Shown: positions 18,108 through 30,325 of the stretch, in pieces
How the letters are laid out: the number at the start of each line of letters is the position of its first letter
Numbering within the stretch: the stretch's first letter is position 1
NCBI RefSeq assembly: GCF_039349365.1
Contig: NZ_CP134977.1
Location: 324,413-388,412, forward strand
From: Buchnera aphidicola (Shivaphis celti)
GTDB taxonomy: Bacteria > Pseudomonadota > Gammaproteobacteria > Enterobacterales > Enterobacteriaceae
DNA: 64,000 nt
Direction: 5' to 3'
Translations under genes and position numbers: made by a program
Notes under the pieces: model-generated
What the model was told of the DNA's origin: nothing
What the model saw: only the letters and a program-made list of their open reading frames with translations
The model's database searches: none

Positions 18108-18758
18108 ATGAAAATTATATTTTTTGGTCCTCCTGGTTCAGGAAAAGGAACACAGGCAAAATTAATTACAAAAAAATTTAATATTTTTCATATCTCTCCA
18201 GGAGATATCCTAAGAAAAGAAATTTCAAAAAAAACAACATTAGGGAAAATAATTCAACACAATATGAATCATGGTAAATTAATTGATGACAATATAATAT
18301 TAGATTTAGTACAAAAAAAAATAAATCAAAAAAAATTTACCAACGGATTTATTCTCGATGGCGTACCAAGAACAATAATTCAAGCAAAGGAAATAGAAAA
18401 AAAAAATATATATATTAACTATATTATAGAATTTATATTACCATTAGAAAAAATATACGAAAGAATTTTAGGAAGAAGAATACATAAAGAATCAGGAAGA
18501 ACATATCATATTAAATATCATCCTCCAAAAATAAAAAACAGAGATGATATTACAAACGATGAATTGACAATTCGAAAAGATGATAATATTCATATAATCA
18601 ATACAAGGTTATTTGAATACCAAAAAATGAAAACAGAAATAATAAAATTTTATGATAATAAAATAAAAAAAAAAAAAATACGGTACTATAAAATTAATGC
18701 AGCACAAAAAATAGAAAAAATATACAAAGAAATAAAAGAAAATCTTCAAAAAATATAA
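18108..18758 (+). CDS. adk: Adenylate kinase
   Basis: Interconverts AMP plus ATP with 2 ADP; 216 residues, the long form with a LID domain. The P-loop GPPGSGKGT (7-15), the AMP site with LDGVPRT, and the LID (GRRIHKESGRTYH) are present, without zinc cysteines. A run of 14 A (18665-18678) lies about 27 codons from the end and is in frame: the residues after it (KINAAQKIEKIYKEI) still align with the E. coli C-terminus. Slippage there would change the last helix of an essential enzyme. Confidence 0.97.
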   Translation: MKIIFFGPPGSGKGTQAKLITKKFNIFHISPGDILRKEISKKTTLGKIIQHNMNHGKLIDDNIILDLVQKKINQKKFTNGFILDGVPRTIIQAKEIEKKNIYINYIIEFILPLEKIYERILGRRIHKESGRTYHIKYHPPKIKNRDDITNDELTIRKDDNIHIINTRLFEYQKMKTEIIKFYDNKIKKKKIRYYKINAAQKIEKIYKEIKENLQKI

Positions 18759-18810
18759 TATTTTACATTAATATTGAATAATAAATTTATAAAATCATAA
18801 CAATTTTATA

Positions 18811-18884
18811 TGCGCTCTATAGGATTCGAACCTATGACCTACGGCTTAGAAGGCCGTTGCTCTATCCAACTGAGCTAAGAGCGC
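18811..18884 (-). tRNA. tRNA-Arg (anticodon UCU)
   Basis: A 74-base cloverleaf on the minus strand. The 7-bp acceptor stem is GCGCTCT with AGAGCGC; the D arm contains AGCTCAGTTGG, the anticodon loop CTTCTAAG gives anticodon UCU, and the T loop is GTTCGAATC. The 3' end is a lone discriminator A with no encoded CCA, so CCA must be added after transcription. It decodes AGA and AGG. It lies convergent with adk and divergent from folD. Confidence 0.96.
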
Positions 18885-18997
18885 AAATAGATCTTCAAAA
18901 GAATAAATTTTAAAAGTAATAAAAATATTCTATATTATAGATACCACAATTACATTATAAACAATAATATCTATTAATTCAATAAAAATTAAAAAAT

Positions 18998-19876
18998 ATG
19001 AACATAAAAAATAAAATCATGTATAGTAAAAATTTAACAAACACAATCATCAAAAATATAAAAAAAACAGTACAAAATGAGACTCGATATGGAAAAAGAC
19101 CGCCAGGATTAGCAGTAATCTGGATGAAAAATAATACATCTACTGAAGTATATATCAAAAATAAAAAATACGCTTGTAAAAAAGTAGGATTTTATTTAGA
19201 AGAATGGATATTAAAAAATTCTACTTCAGAAAAAGATATAATTAATTTAATAAAAAAATTAAATAAAAATGATAAAATTGACGGAATTTTAATACAATTA
19301 CCATTACAAAATCAAATCAACACAAGAAGAATTATTGAACACATTCATCCAAAAAAAGACATTGATGGTTTCCATCCATATAATATTGGATGCTTATGCC
19401 AAAAAAATCCAAAATTAAGACCTTGTACTCCCAAAGGAATTATTTCTTTATTAAAAGAATATAAAATAGAAATTAAAGGATTAAATGCATTAGTTATTGG
19501 AGCATCGAATATTGTAGGAAGACCAATGAGTTTAGAATTATTACTAGCAGGATGCACCACAACTATTACACACAGATTCACTATTAACTTAAATAAATAT
19601 ATTAAAAATGCAGATTTAATTATTGTAGCAGTTGGAAAACCAAATTTTTTAGATCAACAAAAATTTAAAAAAAATGCAATTATTATTGATGTTGGAATAA
19701 ACAAAATTTCTTCTAAAGATAAAATTGTGGGAGATGTTAATTTTGATTCTGTACTACCGAAAGTATCTTACATTACTCCGGTTCCTGGAGGGGTAGGACC
19801 AATGACTGTTGTTACATTATTACAAAACACGCTTGATGCTTATCAAAATAAGCATTACTATCATTCATTTCAATAA
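18998..19876 (+). CDS. folD: Bifunctional methylenetetrahydrofolate dehydrogenase/cyclohydrolase
   Basis: Converts 5,10-methylene-THF to 10-formyl-THF, the formyl donor for Fmt (encoded in this window) and for purine synthesis. The 292 residues include the catalytic Y-x-x-x-K motif (VYIKNK), the QLPL segment, the DGFHPYNIG signature, the NADP-binding GASNIVGRP motif and the C-terminal [10 protein letters not shown] motif. The gene converges on cysS with only 11 bases between stops. An 8-bp perfect inverted repeat sits in its last codons (19836-19855). Confidence 0.96.
   Translation: MNIKNKIMYSKNLTNTIIKNIKKTVQNETRYGKRPPGLAVIWMKNNTSTEVYIKNKKYACKKVGFYLEEWILKNSTSEKDIINLIKKLNKNDKIDGILIQLPLQNQINTRRIIEHIHPKKDIDGFHPYNIGCLCQKNPKLRPCTPKGIISLLKEYKIEIKGLNALVIGASNIVGRPMSLELLLAGCTTTITHRFTINLNKYIKNADLIIVAVGKPNFLDQQKFKKNAIIIDVGINKISSKDKIVGDVNFDSVLPKVSYITPVPGGVGPMTVVTLLQNTLDAYQNKHYYHSFQ
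19836..19855. other. Perfect inverted repeat at the folD/cysS convergent junction
   Basis: ATGCTTAT, a CAAA spacer and ATAAGCAT form an 8-bp perfect stem within the last codons of folD, extendable to 10 bp with one G-U pair. On the minus strand it lies about 33 bases past the cysS stop, where a transcription terminator or mRNA-end hairpin would be expected. No T-run follows on either strand, so a true intrinsic terminator is doubtful. Confidence 0.45.
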
Positions 19877-19887
19877 TATTTTCCATT

Positions 19888-21147
19888 TTAACGTTTTAAA
19901 ATTTCATTCAAAGAATTTAAAAACAATTGAGGATGTTGATTTAATAAACCAATAATATTTGCTAAAAATTTCAATTGATATATTAATTGGATATATAAAT
20001 TTTTATTTTTTTTTCTAATATGTATATTAATTTGCTTTACTAAAGCAAACAAAACAGAAATTGCATGAGGAGTATTAAAATCATTATTCATAGCATCAAA
20101 AAATTTTGCACAAAAATGCTGATACTGTAAAGAAAAAGTCTTATTAAACACGGTATCTCGATCTTTAATGAAATTTAGTACAGTATATAATTTTTTTAAA
20201 TCAAAAATTGCTTTATATAATTTTTTTTCATCAAATGATATTGGTTTTCGATAATGAGTAGATAAGAAAAAATAACGTATAATTTCTGAATTATAATTTT
20301 TTAATATATCATATAAAAAAACAGTATTATTTAAAGATTTTGACATTTTATTATTATTAACTAATATTGAACCAATATGAATCCAATATTTTCCATATGT
20401 ATTTTTATTATATAATGCAGAAGATTGTGCTCTTTCATTTTCATGATGAGGAAATAATAAATCTGATCCTCCGCCATGAATATCAAGATTTTTTCCAAAA
20501 AATATATGATTAAAAGTAGAACATTCTATATGCCATCCAGGACGACCGAATCCCCATGGAGAATCCCAGTTTGGAGTATCTATTTTAGATACTCTTTTCC
20601 ATAAAACAAAGTCTTGTGTACATTTTTTTTGAAATATATTAGAATCTTGACTAAATTTTAATTTATTAATATTTTGTTTAGAAAGTTCTCCATAATTCTG
20701 ATAATGATTAACAGAAAAAATTACATCTCCATTATTTGCTATATACCCAAATTTTTTTCCTATTAAAATATTAATACAATGAATGATATCAGAAATATGA
20801 TCTGTTACTCTTGGCTCAAAATTAGGATCTAATAAACCTAATTTTTTAAAATCTCTTTTCATAAAAAAGATCATTCGATTTGTTAAATTATAATAATCTT
20901 CTTTATTTTTCTTAGCAGTATAAATAATTTTATCATCAATATCAGTAATATTTCGAACATAGTTAGTATTATACTTTAGATATTGTAAATATCTAATGAT
21001 CATATCAAATGCTGTAAATGTTCTTGCATGTCCAATATGACAATAATCATAAACTGTAATTCCACATACATAAATGTTAACTATTTTTATATCAATCGGA
21101 TTAAAAAGTTCTTTTTGTTTTGTTAATGTATTAAAAATTCTTAACAT
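19888..21147 (-). CDS. cysS: Cysteinyl-tRNA synthetase, shortened at the C-terminus
   Basis: Class I aminoacyl-tRNA synthetase charging tRNA-Cys. HIGH is at about 36-39 (CHIGHART), KMSKSL follows later, and the zinc-binding cysteines and histidine are recognisable in VCGITVYD, WHIECS and FPHHENE. At 419 residues it is about 42 shorter than E. coli CysRS (461). The end, after NIIGLLNQHPQLFL, lacks the final basic segment that contacts the tRNA anticodon region. I chose ATG at 21147, with AAGAG 6 bases upstream, over a TTG two codons earlier. Convergent folD ends 11 bases away. Confidence 0.94.
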   Translation of the reverse strand: MLRIFNTLTKQKELFNPIDIKIVNIYVCGITVYDYCHIGHARTFTAFDMIIRYLQYLKYNTNYVRNITDIDDKIIYTAKKNKEDYYNLTNRMIFFMKRDFKKLGLLDPNFEPRVTDHISDIIHCINILIGKKFGYIANNGDVIFSVNHYQNYGELSKQNINKLKFSQDSNIFQKKCTQDFVLWKRVSKIDTPNWDSPWGFGRPGWHIECSTFNHIFFGKNLDIHGGGSDLLFPHHENERAQSSALYNKNTYGKYWIHIGSILVNNNKMSKSLNNTVFLYDILKNYNSEIIRYFFLSTHYRKPISFDEKKLYKAIFDLKKLYTVLNFIKDRDTVFNKTFSLQYQHFCAKFFDAMNNDFNTPHAISVLFALVKQINIHIRKKNKNLYIQLIYQLKFLANIIGLLNQHPQLFLNSLNEILKR

Positions 21148-21240
21148 TATCAACTCTTATATAGAAATAAAATAAAATATAATTATAATAATAGTATATC
21201 ATAATATGATATAATGTTAGTATTATACTATATAAAATTT

Positions 21241-21274
21241 CACCACAGAAAAAATAAAAGTTTACACTGTGGTG
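21241..21274 (-). terminator. Candidate terminator hairpin after cspE
   Basis: CACCACAG (21241-21248) and CTGTGGTG (21267-21274) form a perfect 8-bp stem, the most GC-rich hairpin in the surrounding intergenic DNA. On the minus strand it follows cspE by 60 bases and is followed by AAATTTTATA, a weak U-tract. A role in ending the cspE transcript is likely but not proven. Confidence 0.6.
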
Positions 21275-21333
21275 ATTATATTTCATGAGTAAAATCATTA
21301 AACTAATTTAATTAGTTTCTACCATGTATAGAA

Positions 21334-21543
21334 TTATAAGCTAACCACATTAGCTGCTGAAGGACCTTTTGCTCCTTCAGTAATTTCAAATTCCACACTT
21401 TGACCTTCAGATAAAGTTTTAAAACCATTACTTTGAATGGCTGAAAAATGAACAAAAACATCCTTACTGCCATCTTCAGGGGTAATAAAACCAAAACCTT
21501 TTGATTCATTAAACCACTTTACGTTACCCTTAATCTTGGACAT
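21334..21543 (-). CDS. cspE: Cold-shock-family RNA chaperone CspE
   Basis: A 69-residue cold-shock domain protein, close to identical to E. coli CspE and closer to it than to CspC. It carries RNP1 KGFGFIT (about 16-22) and RNP2 VFVHF (30-34). Such proteins bind single-stranded RNA or DNA and melt RNA secondary structure. Its conservation is striking beside the divergence of other proteins here. AAGGTAAG precedes the ATG, and the leader contains a T20 run on the coding strand. A hairpin follows at 21241-21274. Confidence 0.96.
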   Translation of the reverse strand: MSKIKGNVKWFNESKGFGFITPEDGSKDVFVHFSAIQSNGFKTLSEGQSVEFEITEGAKGPSAANVVSL

Positions 21544-21567
21544 CTAACTTACCTTGTACTCAAACAC

Positions 21568-21730
<163 letters not shown>

Positions 21731-21836
21731 TAAAAAACATTAATAATTTAAATCTATAAAATAATATTTTTGTTTTCAAATCAAAATATCAAATAAAAGA
21801 AAAAAATTACTTAAAAATAAATATAATAAAAAATAA

Positions 21837-21957
21837 TATCCTGGCAGTGACCTACTCTTACACGAGGAGACCTCGTACTACCATCGGCGTTATAATGTTT
21901 CACTTCTGAGTTCGGAATGGAATCAGGTGGTACCATTACACTATTTTTACCAGGATA
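21837..21957 (-). rRNA. rrf: 5S ribosomal RNA
   Basis: About 121 bases on the minus strand. The terminal helix pairs TATCCTGG at 21837-21844 with CCAGGATA at 21950-21957. The interior retains the conserved CCGAACTCAGAAGTGAAAC and CGCCGATGGTAGT stretches. It lies 56 bases after the 23S gene, as the last gene of a tRNA-Glu-23S-5S unit. Ends are set from the helix and may be off by a few bases. Confidence 0.95.
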
Positions 21958-22013
21958 TAATAATTTATATGTTATTTTAAAATATAAAATCAAAAAAACA
22001 ACTATAATATTGT

Positions 22014-24926
<2,913 letters not shown>

Positions 24927-25080
24927 TAACAACTTATAGTTGTTTTTTTTATTAATTTTATATTTTAAAAGAACATATCGAATTTCATATTTTATTTTAT
25001 AAAAATAAAATATAAAACTCAAATTATTTTTATATATTAACACAAAACAGATTTTTTAGATACATATTTTTTAATTTTTA

Positions 25081-25153
25081 TGTCCCCTAGGGGATTTGAA
25101 CCCCTGTTGCCGCCGTGAAAGGGCGATGTCCTAGACCTCTAGACGAAGGGGAC
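25081..25153 (-). tRNA. tRNA-Glu (anticodon UUC)
   Basis: A 73-base cloverleaf on the minus strand with acceptor stem GTCCCCT/AGGGGAC, anticodon loop CTTTCAC (UUC) and T loop GTTCAAATC. It nearly equals E. coli tRNA-Glu. The discriminator base is A and CCA is not encoded. It sits 154 bases upstream of 23S, the spacer position it would occupy in an ordinary rRNA operon, but no 16S gene precedes it. Confidence 0.96.
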
Positions 25154-25208
25154 AAAACAATATAACAATAAAGTTATTAATCATAATTTCATACAATTAC
25201 AGAATCAG

Positions 25209-25237
25209 ATTATTACAAAACATCAAAAAATAGTCAA
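25209..25237 (-). promoter_or_regulatory. Candidate sigma-70 promoter for the tRNA-Glu-23S-5S unit
   Basis: Read on the minus strand, TTGACT (25237-25232) is followed after 16 or 17 bases by TAATAA or AATAAT (25215-25209). The -35 box matches consensus at five of six positions. It lies between aroE and tRNA-Glu, which would let the rRNA unit be transcribed on its own rather than as part of aroE mRNA. Confidence 0.6.
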
Positions 25238-25260
25238 GAATATTTTCTAAAAATATAATT

Positions 25261-26109
25261 TTAATAAAATATATATTTTTTATTTTTATTTAAAATAAAA
25301 ATTACCGTTTCAACAGAAGGAAAGATACCACTCCATAAATAAAAAGAATATGCTGCTTGACTTACTAACATTCCAATACCATCAGAAAAATAAACAGCAC
25401 CATGATTTTTACACCAAGATAAAAAAGGAGTTAATTCATCACTATAACATATATCATAAAATATATTACGTTCAGGATATAAAATCACATCAGAAGAAAA
25501 AAAATGAAATTTTTGATTATTACTTAAAGTTGTAGCATTAATAATCAAATCATAATCAAAAGATTTAATACAAGAAACATGAATAGCACGAATTAAACCA
25601 TATTTTACAAAATATTTTTCTAAAGATTGCGCTCTAGAAAAAGTACGATTAACGATATCAACAGAACATTTTAAAAACAACAAATGTGGAATAATTCCAC
25701 GAGCAGCACCGCCTGCACCTAATAATAATACTTTATATTTCTTATCAATAAAATTTAATCTTTTCAAATCATATATACAACCAATTCCATCAGTATTATC
25801 TCCTAAAATTCTATCATTTTCAATTTTTTTTAAAACATTAACAGAACCAGAAAGTCTTGCTATATCAGTTAAAACATGAGGAATATGTAATGCTTGTTCT
25901 TTATATGGAACAGTAATATTTGCACCTAATCCATGTGTAGAAAAAAAATTTAAAACAAACGAAAAAAAATTTTTTTTTTCTAAACACTTCACATCGTAAT
26001 GAAAAAAAAATTTAGTATTTTTAGAAAATATTTTATAAATTTCTGGAGATTTAGAATTTTTAATAGGATTACCAAATAACATATAATTTACATTATTATC
26101 ACTTAACAT
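25261..26109 (-). CDS. aroE: Shikimate dehydrogenase
   Basis: Reduces 3-dehydroshikimate to shikimate with NADPH in the aromatic amino-acid pathway; 282 residues. Visible are the substrate-binding SKSPEIY, the catalytic lysine in NITVPYKEQ, the aspartate in GDNTDGIG, the NADP glycine loop GAGGAARG and the terminal GIGMLVSQAAYSF. I chose the ATG at 26109, which overlaps the end of tsaC. An upstream GTG and a later ATG at the FGNPI block are alternatives. AroB and AroK, of the same pathway, are encoded near 51-52 kb. Confidence 0.94.
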   Translation of the reverse strand: MLSDNNVNYMLFGNPIKNSKSPEIYKIFSKNTKFFFHYDVKCLEKKNFFSFVLNFFSTHGLGANITVPYKEQALHIPHVLTDIARLSGSVNVLKKIENDRILGDNTDGIGCIYDLKRLNFIDKKYKVLLLGAGGAARGIIPHLLFLKCSVDIVNRTFSRAQSLEKYFVKYGLIRAIHVSCIKSFDYDLIINATTLSNNQKFHFFSSDVILYPERNIFYDICYSDELTPFLSWCKNHGAVYFSDGIGMLVSQAAYSFYLWSGIFPSVETVIFILNKNKKYIFY

Positions 26110-26677
26110 CACGAATACATTCTCCGGTCATAATATTAATAATTTTAGAAGGATAATTAAATTTTCCAATATCACCAAACAATACCGGAAAAGATAATCC
26201 AAAATATTTTAATACATCTTCCTTAGATCGAGCAGCACTCATTCCAGAAATATTTGCACTAGTTGAAATTATTGGTTTTTTAAAAAAATAACATAATTTT
26301 TTTAAGATAGAATAATGAACAATACGTATTGCAACTAAATCAGAATACCCAGTAATCAACTGAGAAATAGTATTTTTTGCTGGTACTAAAAAAGTCACAA
26401 AATCATGTTTACTAGAAATTAAATCACATTTCTTTGCATAAGATAATCGATCTTCATCAATATATGGAATGAATTTATTATAATTATCAGAAATTAGAAT
26501 AAAACCTTTATTTTTTTTTCTTTTTTTTAATTTTATTAATTTCATCACCGTCTTTTCATTATCAGGATTACATCCTAGACCAAAAACAGACTCTGTCGGA
26601 TAAGCAATAATTTTATTTTTCTTTAATAAATGTATATAATATAAAAAATTATTATCTTTTTTAAAATCAATTAACAT
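26099..26677 (-). CDS. tsaC: Threonylcarbamoyl-AMP synthase
   Basis: YrdC-family enzyme that makes L-threonylcarbamoyl-AMP from Thr, bicarbonate and ATP for the t6A37 modification of ANN-decoding tRNAs; 192 residues. Diagnostic motifs are IAYPTESVFGLGC, the lysine-rich loop ending NKGFILIS, and STSANISG. I chose ATG 26677 over an upstream TTG that would add ten residues, because it aligns with the E. coli start. The stop overlaps the start of aroE, so the two are likely coupled, as in E. coli. Confidence 0.93.
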   Translation of the reverse strand: MLIDFKKDNNFLYYIHLLKKNKIIAYPTESVFGLGCNPDNEKTVMKLIKLKKRKKNKGFILISDNYNKFIPYIDEDRLSYAKKCDLISSKHDFVTFLVPAKNTISQLITGYSDLVAIRIVHYSILKKLCYFFKKPIISTSANISGMSAARSKEDVLKYFGLSFPVLFGDIGKFNYPSKIINIMTGECIRDVK

Positions 26678-26708
26678 AATATTATAATTATTTAAATAAT
26701 ATATCAAT

Positions 26709-26730
26709 TATATATATATATATATATATA
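26709..26730. repeat. (TA)11 tract between divergent tsaC and def
   Basis: Twenty-two bases of perfect TA repeat lie in the 100-base gap between tsaC (minus) and def (plus). The tract is palindromic by nature and could act on either promoter. Confidence 0.9.
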
Positions 26731-26777
26731 AAATAAAAAAAATTAAAAAAATATTAAAATTATACAGAAAATAAAAA

Positions 26778-27218
26778 ATGACTTTATTAAAAATACTTAA
26801 ATATCCAAATAAAAAATTAACAAGAAATACAAAAAAAGTAAAACAAATTAATAAAAAAATACATAAAATTATACATAATATGTTTGAAACAATGTATCAT
26901 CACAACGGAATTGGCCTAGCGGCTCCGCAAGTAGATATTCATTTAAAAATTATTGTTATTGATATAATGCAACAACCATCTCAACCAATAGCATTATTAA
27001 ATCCAAAAATTATATACCGATATGAAAATATTACTACCGAAGAAGAATGTCTTTCATTGCCAGGTATAAAAAAAAAAATTACTCGATTCAATAAAATAAA
27101 AATCAATGCTTTAAATTATTATGGAAAACCTATCGTTATCACAGCAGAAAATCTATTGTCAATTTGTATACAACATGAAATGGATCATTTAAATGGAAAA
27201 CTACTAATTGATTATTAA
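26778..27218 (+). CDS. def: Peptide deformylase, short C-terminus
   Basis: Metallo-hydrolase that removes the formyl group from new proteins. The three family motifs are present: GIGLAAPQ (about 46-53), EECLSLPG (with Glu where Gly is usual in EGCLS) and the metal-binding HEMDH (134-138). At 146 residues it stops just after the fold's last core element; about 22 C-terminal residues of the 169 in E. coli are missing. From the literature I recall that this tail is disordered and dispensable for activity in E. coli. It is followed by fmt, as in E. coli. Confidence 0.95.
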   Translation: MTLLKILKYPNKKLTRNTKKVKQINKKIHKIIHNMFETMYHHNGIGLAAPQVDIHLKIIVIDIMQQPSQPIALLNPKIIYRYENITTEEECLSLPGIKKKITRFNKIKINALNYYGKPIVITAENLLSICIQHEMDHLNGKLLIDY

Positions 27219-27245
27219 AATCAATTATGAAAAATAAAAAATGAA

Positions 27246-28196
27246 ATGAAAAAAAAAAAACCATTAAAAATAATTTTCGCAGGAACGCCATATTTCGCAG
27301 CATGTCACTTAGAAAAAATATTAAAATATCATCACGTAATAGCAGTACTAACACAACCTGATAGATGTAACAAAAGAGGAAAAAAAATTAAATTTTCTCC
27401 AGTCAAAGAAATTGCATATAAAAATAATATTCCAATTATACAATTAAAAAAGATAAAAAAAAAATCAGATTGTATAGAATTGTTAAAAATAAAAGCAGAT
27501 ATCATGATAGTTATTGCATATGGATTGATACTACCAAAATTTTTAATAAAACAATTCCCATTGGGATGTATTAATGTACATCCATCTTTATTGCCAAAAT
27601 GGAGAGGTTGTTCACCAATTCAACATGCTATACTACATGGAGATAAACGAACTGGAGTCACCATCATTCAAATGAATGAAAAAATTGACTCAGGGAAAAT
27701 TATCAATATACAATCTTGTATAATAAAAAAACAAGAAACAACAAATAGTTTAATAAAAAAATTATGTATTATTGGAAAAAAAATTACATTAAAAACATTA
27801 GATGAAATAACAAAAAAAAAATATCAACTGAAAACACAAAATGAAAAACAAGCAACATATTCTCAAAAATTAAACAAGTCAATGGGGAAAATAAGTTTTT
27901 TTCTACATGCAAAAAATATAGAACGAATGATTAGAGCATTCAATCCATGGCCTGGAACATATATTCAAATAAATGATATGCAAATTAAAATACATAAAGC
28001 AAATATAATAACCAATAATACAAAAAACAAAATTGGAAAAATTATAAAAATTAATAAAAATGGAATACAAATACAAACAAAAAAAAATATTTTAAATATC
28101 CAAAAAATACAAATACCAGGAAAAAAAATTATTACAGTTGAACAATTGATACAAACAAATCAAAAAATATTCCAAAAAAATCAAATAATAAAATAA
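27246..28196 (+). CDS. fmt: Methionyl-tRNA formyltransferase
   Basis: Adds a formyl group from 10-formyl-THF to Met-tRNA-fMet; 316 residues, full length. The N-terminal formyltransferase domain shows AGTPYFA near the start and the INVHPSLLPKWRG signature with the catalytic region around residue 110. The oligonucleotide-binding C-terminal domain begins near FNPWPGTY. ATG 27246 is 27 bases after def. An adjacent ATG at 27241 is followed at once by a stop. FolD in this window makes its co-substrate. Confidence 0.97.
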   Translation: MKKKKPLKIIFAGTPYFAACHLEKILKYHHVIAVLTQPDRCNKRGKKIKFSPVKEIAYKNNIPIIQLKKIKKKSDCIELLKIKADIMIVIAYGLILPKFLIKQFPLGCINVHPSLLPKWRGCSPIQHAILHGDKRTGVTIIQMNEKIDSGKIINIQSCIIKKQETTNSLIKKLCIIGKKITLKTLDEITKKKYQLKTQNEKQATYSQKLNKSMGKISFFLHAKNIERMIRAFNPWPGTYIQINDMQIKIHKANIITNNTKNKIGKIIKINKNGIQIQTKKNILNIQKIQIPGKKIITVEQLIQTNQKIFQKNQIIK

Positions 28197-28204
28197 AAAA
28201 TATA

Positions 28205-28224
28205 AACGGCAATAAAATGCCGTT
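28205..28224. terminator. Bidirectional terminator between fmt and rplQ
   Basis: AACGGCA, a six-base ATAAAA loop and TGCCGTT form a perfect 7-bp stem in the 58-base gap between convergent fmt and rplQ. AT-rich DNA flanks both sides. The position suits the end of both the def-fmt transcript and the long ribosomal-protein transcript. Confidence 0.65.
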
Positions 28225-28254
28225 ATATCAATTAAAAAAATAAAATTAAAAATT

Positions 28255-28617
28255 CTATGCTAAACGACCTACAAACTTAATATATGCAAGAGACGCTTTA
28301 TCTCCAATTCTAAACCCATATTTTAAAATTTGCGTATATCCTCCAGAACGATTTAAAAAATATGGTCCAATTTCATTAAATAATTTTAATACACTATAAT
28401 TATCTCTAATTTTCGAAAAAACTAATCTCCTATTCGCAATATTATCGATTTTTGCAACTGTAATAAGTGGTTCAATAATAGTACGTAATTCTTTTGCTTT
28501 TGGTAGTGTTGTTTTAATAATTTCATATTTTAATAATGAACAGACCATATTATTAAACATAGCTGTTAAATGGCTAGATTTACGATTTAAACAACGACCA
28601 CTTTTTCTATGTCTCAT
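28255..28617 (-). CDS. rplQ: 50S ribosomal protein L17
   Basis: A 120-residue L17, slightly shorter than the 127 of E. coli at the C-terminus. [21 protein letters not shown] and the following TLPKAKELR stretch are diagnostic. It is the last gene of the alpha operon (rpsM-rpsK-rpsD-rpoA-rplQ), 44 bases after rpoA, and is followed by a hairpin at 28205-28224. Confidence 0.97.
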   Translation of the reverse strand: MRHRKSGRCLNRKSSHLTAMFNNMVCSLLKYEIIKTTLPKAKELRTIIEPLITVAKIDNIANRRLVFSKIRDNYSVLKLFNEIGPYFLNRSGGYTQILKYGFRIGDKASLAYIKFVGRLA

Positions 28618-28661
28618 ATAAATTCCTTATACAAAAAAATATATAAATATATCTTATTTGA

Positions 28662-29654
28662 TTAACCTAAAATATCTTTAGGAGGCCAATTTTTTAATTT
28701 CATACCCAAAGAAAATCCTTTTGCAGCTAATATATCTTTAATTTCCATTAAAGATTTTTTTCCAAGATTAGGAGTTTTTAATAATTCTACTTCTGTTTTT
28801 TGTACTAAATCTCCTATATAATGTATTTTTTCTACTTTTAAACAATTTGCAGAACGTACTGTTAATTCTAAATCATCTACAGAACACAACAAAATAGGAT
28901 CAAAATCAGGTTTTTTTTCTTTTACTTTCATAGGTTTTTGCACAACATAATTTAAATCAATAAACGTCGTTAATTGATCGGACAAAATTGTTGCTGCTTT
29001 TCGAATAGCTACCTCAGGATCAATTGTTCCATTTGTTTCTAATTCTATAATTAATTTATCCAAATCTGTTCGTTGCTTAACTCTAGCGGATTCTACAGTA
29101 TATGCAACACGTTCTATAGGACTATAACAGGCATCTAAAGATATACAGCCAATATTTTTATTAACATCATATTTTGCTATTCTAGAAGCAGCGGTAATAT
29201 ATCCAATACCTTGCTCAACTTTCATTTTCATTTCAATTGAAGCAGATTGATCAGTTAAATTGCAAATTATATGTTCTAAATTAATTAATTCAACACTACC
29301 ATCATGAATGATATCACTAGCTTTCACAGTAGTAATACCAGATTTCTTTAATCTCAATATTACTGAATCTTTATTATATACTTTAATTGCTAATTCTTTT
29401 AAATTTAGTAGTATAGTAAGAATATCTTCTTGTATTCCCGATTTTGCACTATACTCATGCAGCATTCCCTTAATTTGCACTTCAGTAATAGCATATCCAG
29501 GAATAGAAGATAACAAAATTCTCCTTAAAGCATTTCCAATAGTATGACCAAAACCTCTTTCCAAAGGCTCTAAAATTACTTTAAAATGTGTACGACTAAA
29601 ATGTTCAATATCTACTATACTAGGCTTTAAAAAACCTTTCGCAATACTTTGCAT
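28662..29654 (-). CDS. rpoA: RNA polymerase alpha subunit
   Basis: 330 residues (329 in E. coli). The N-terminal assembly and dimerisation domain occupies about 1-235 (with [17 protein letters not shown]). A linker and the C-terminal domain at about 250-330 follow, with the DNA-contact segment [10 protein letters not shown] (the conserved arginine near 265) and [10 protein letters not shown]. Retention of the C-terminal domain suggests that UP-element or activator contacts remain possible despite reduction. Confidence 0.98.
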   Translation of the reverse strand: MQSIAKGFLKPSIVDIEHFSRTHFKVILEPLERGFGHTIGNALRRILLSSIPGYAITEVQIKGMLHEYSAKSGIQEDILTILLNLKELAIKVYNKDSVILRLKKSGITTVKASDIIHDGSVELINLEHIICNLTDQSASIEMKMKVEQGIGYITAASRIAKYDVNKNIGCISLDACYSPIERVAYTVESARVKQRTDLDKLIIELETNGTIDPEVAIRKAATILSDQLTTFIDLNYVVQKPMKVKEKKPDFDPILLCSVDDLELTVRSANCLKVEKIHYIGDLVQKTEVELLKTPNLGKKSLMEIKDILAAKGFSLGMKLKNWPPKDILG

Positions 29655-29682
29655 ATAAAACTCCCAATCATGTATTTATAAT

Positions 29683-30303
29683 TTATTTTGAGTAAAATTC
29701 AATAATTAGGTGTTCATTAATATCCGGAGGTAAATCTGCACGATCAGGAACGCGAATAAATTTTCCTTCTAATCTATTTACATTAATATCTAACCAATCA
29801 GGAATTTCTCTTTGTTTTAATAATTTTAATGAAACTTTAATTCTTAATTGATTACAAGATTTATGACACACTTTAATAATATCATTTGGAAATAATTGAT
29901 ATGATGCAATATTAACAATATTCCCATTTACCATAATTGATTTATGATTAATTAGTTGTCTTGCTTCTGCTCGAGTAGAACCAAAACCCATTTTATATAC
30001 CACATTATCTAATCTACTTTCCAAAAATTGTAATAAATTTTCTCCAGTATTTCCCTTTAATTTCACAGATTTTTTATAATAATTTCGAAACTGACGTTCT
30101 AGTATACCATATAAACGACGTAATTTTTGTTTTTCTCGTAACTGTATCCCATATTCAGATAATCTAGATCTTCTTATCCCTTGTTGCCCCGGTAATTGAT
30201 TAATTTTACATTTAGAATCAATTGTACGATTCCCTGATTTTAAAAATAAATCTATATTTTCTCTACGACTTAATTTTAATTTTGGTTTCAAATATTTTGC
30301 CAT
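29683..30303 (-). CDS. rpsD: 30S ribosomal protein S4
   Basis: 206 residues, the same as E. coli S4. I chose ATG 30303 ([15 protein letters not shown]) over a reading from 30414 that overlaps rpsK. The S4 RNA-binding domain is seen with [21 protein letters not shown] near residue 105. In E. coli S4 also represses its own operon by binding the rpsM leader; no such pseudoknot was evident here. Confidence 0.97.
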   Translation of the reverse strand: MAKYLKPKLKLSRRENIDLFLKSGNRTIDSKCKINQLPGQQGIRRSRLSEYGIQLREKQKLRRLYGILERQFRNYYKKSVKLKGNTGENLLQFLESRLDNVVYKMGFGSTRAEARQLINHKSIMVNGNIVNIASYQLFPNDIIKVCHKSCNQLRIKVSLKLLKQREIPDWLDINVNRLEGKFIRVPDRADLPPDINEHLIIEFYSK

Positions 30304-30325
30304 ATTCATCTCTCTATATTTAAAA

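Noticed and set aside
21312..21509. 65-codon frame overlapping cspE
   Set aside because: It is a +1 shadow of the extremely conserved cspE coding sequence.
21811..21993. 60-codon open frame over the 5S gene
   Set aside because: It covers the whole 5S rRNA on the same strand and has no protein similarity.
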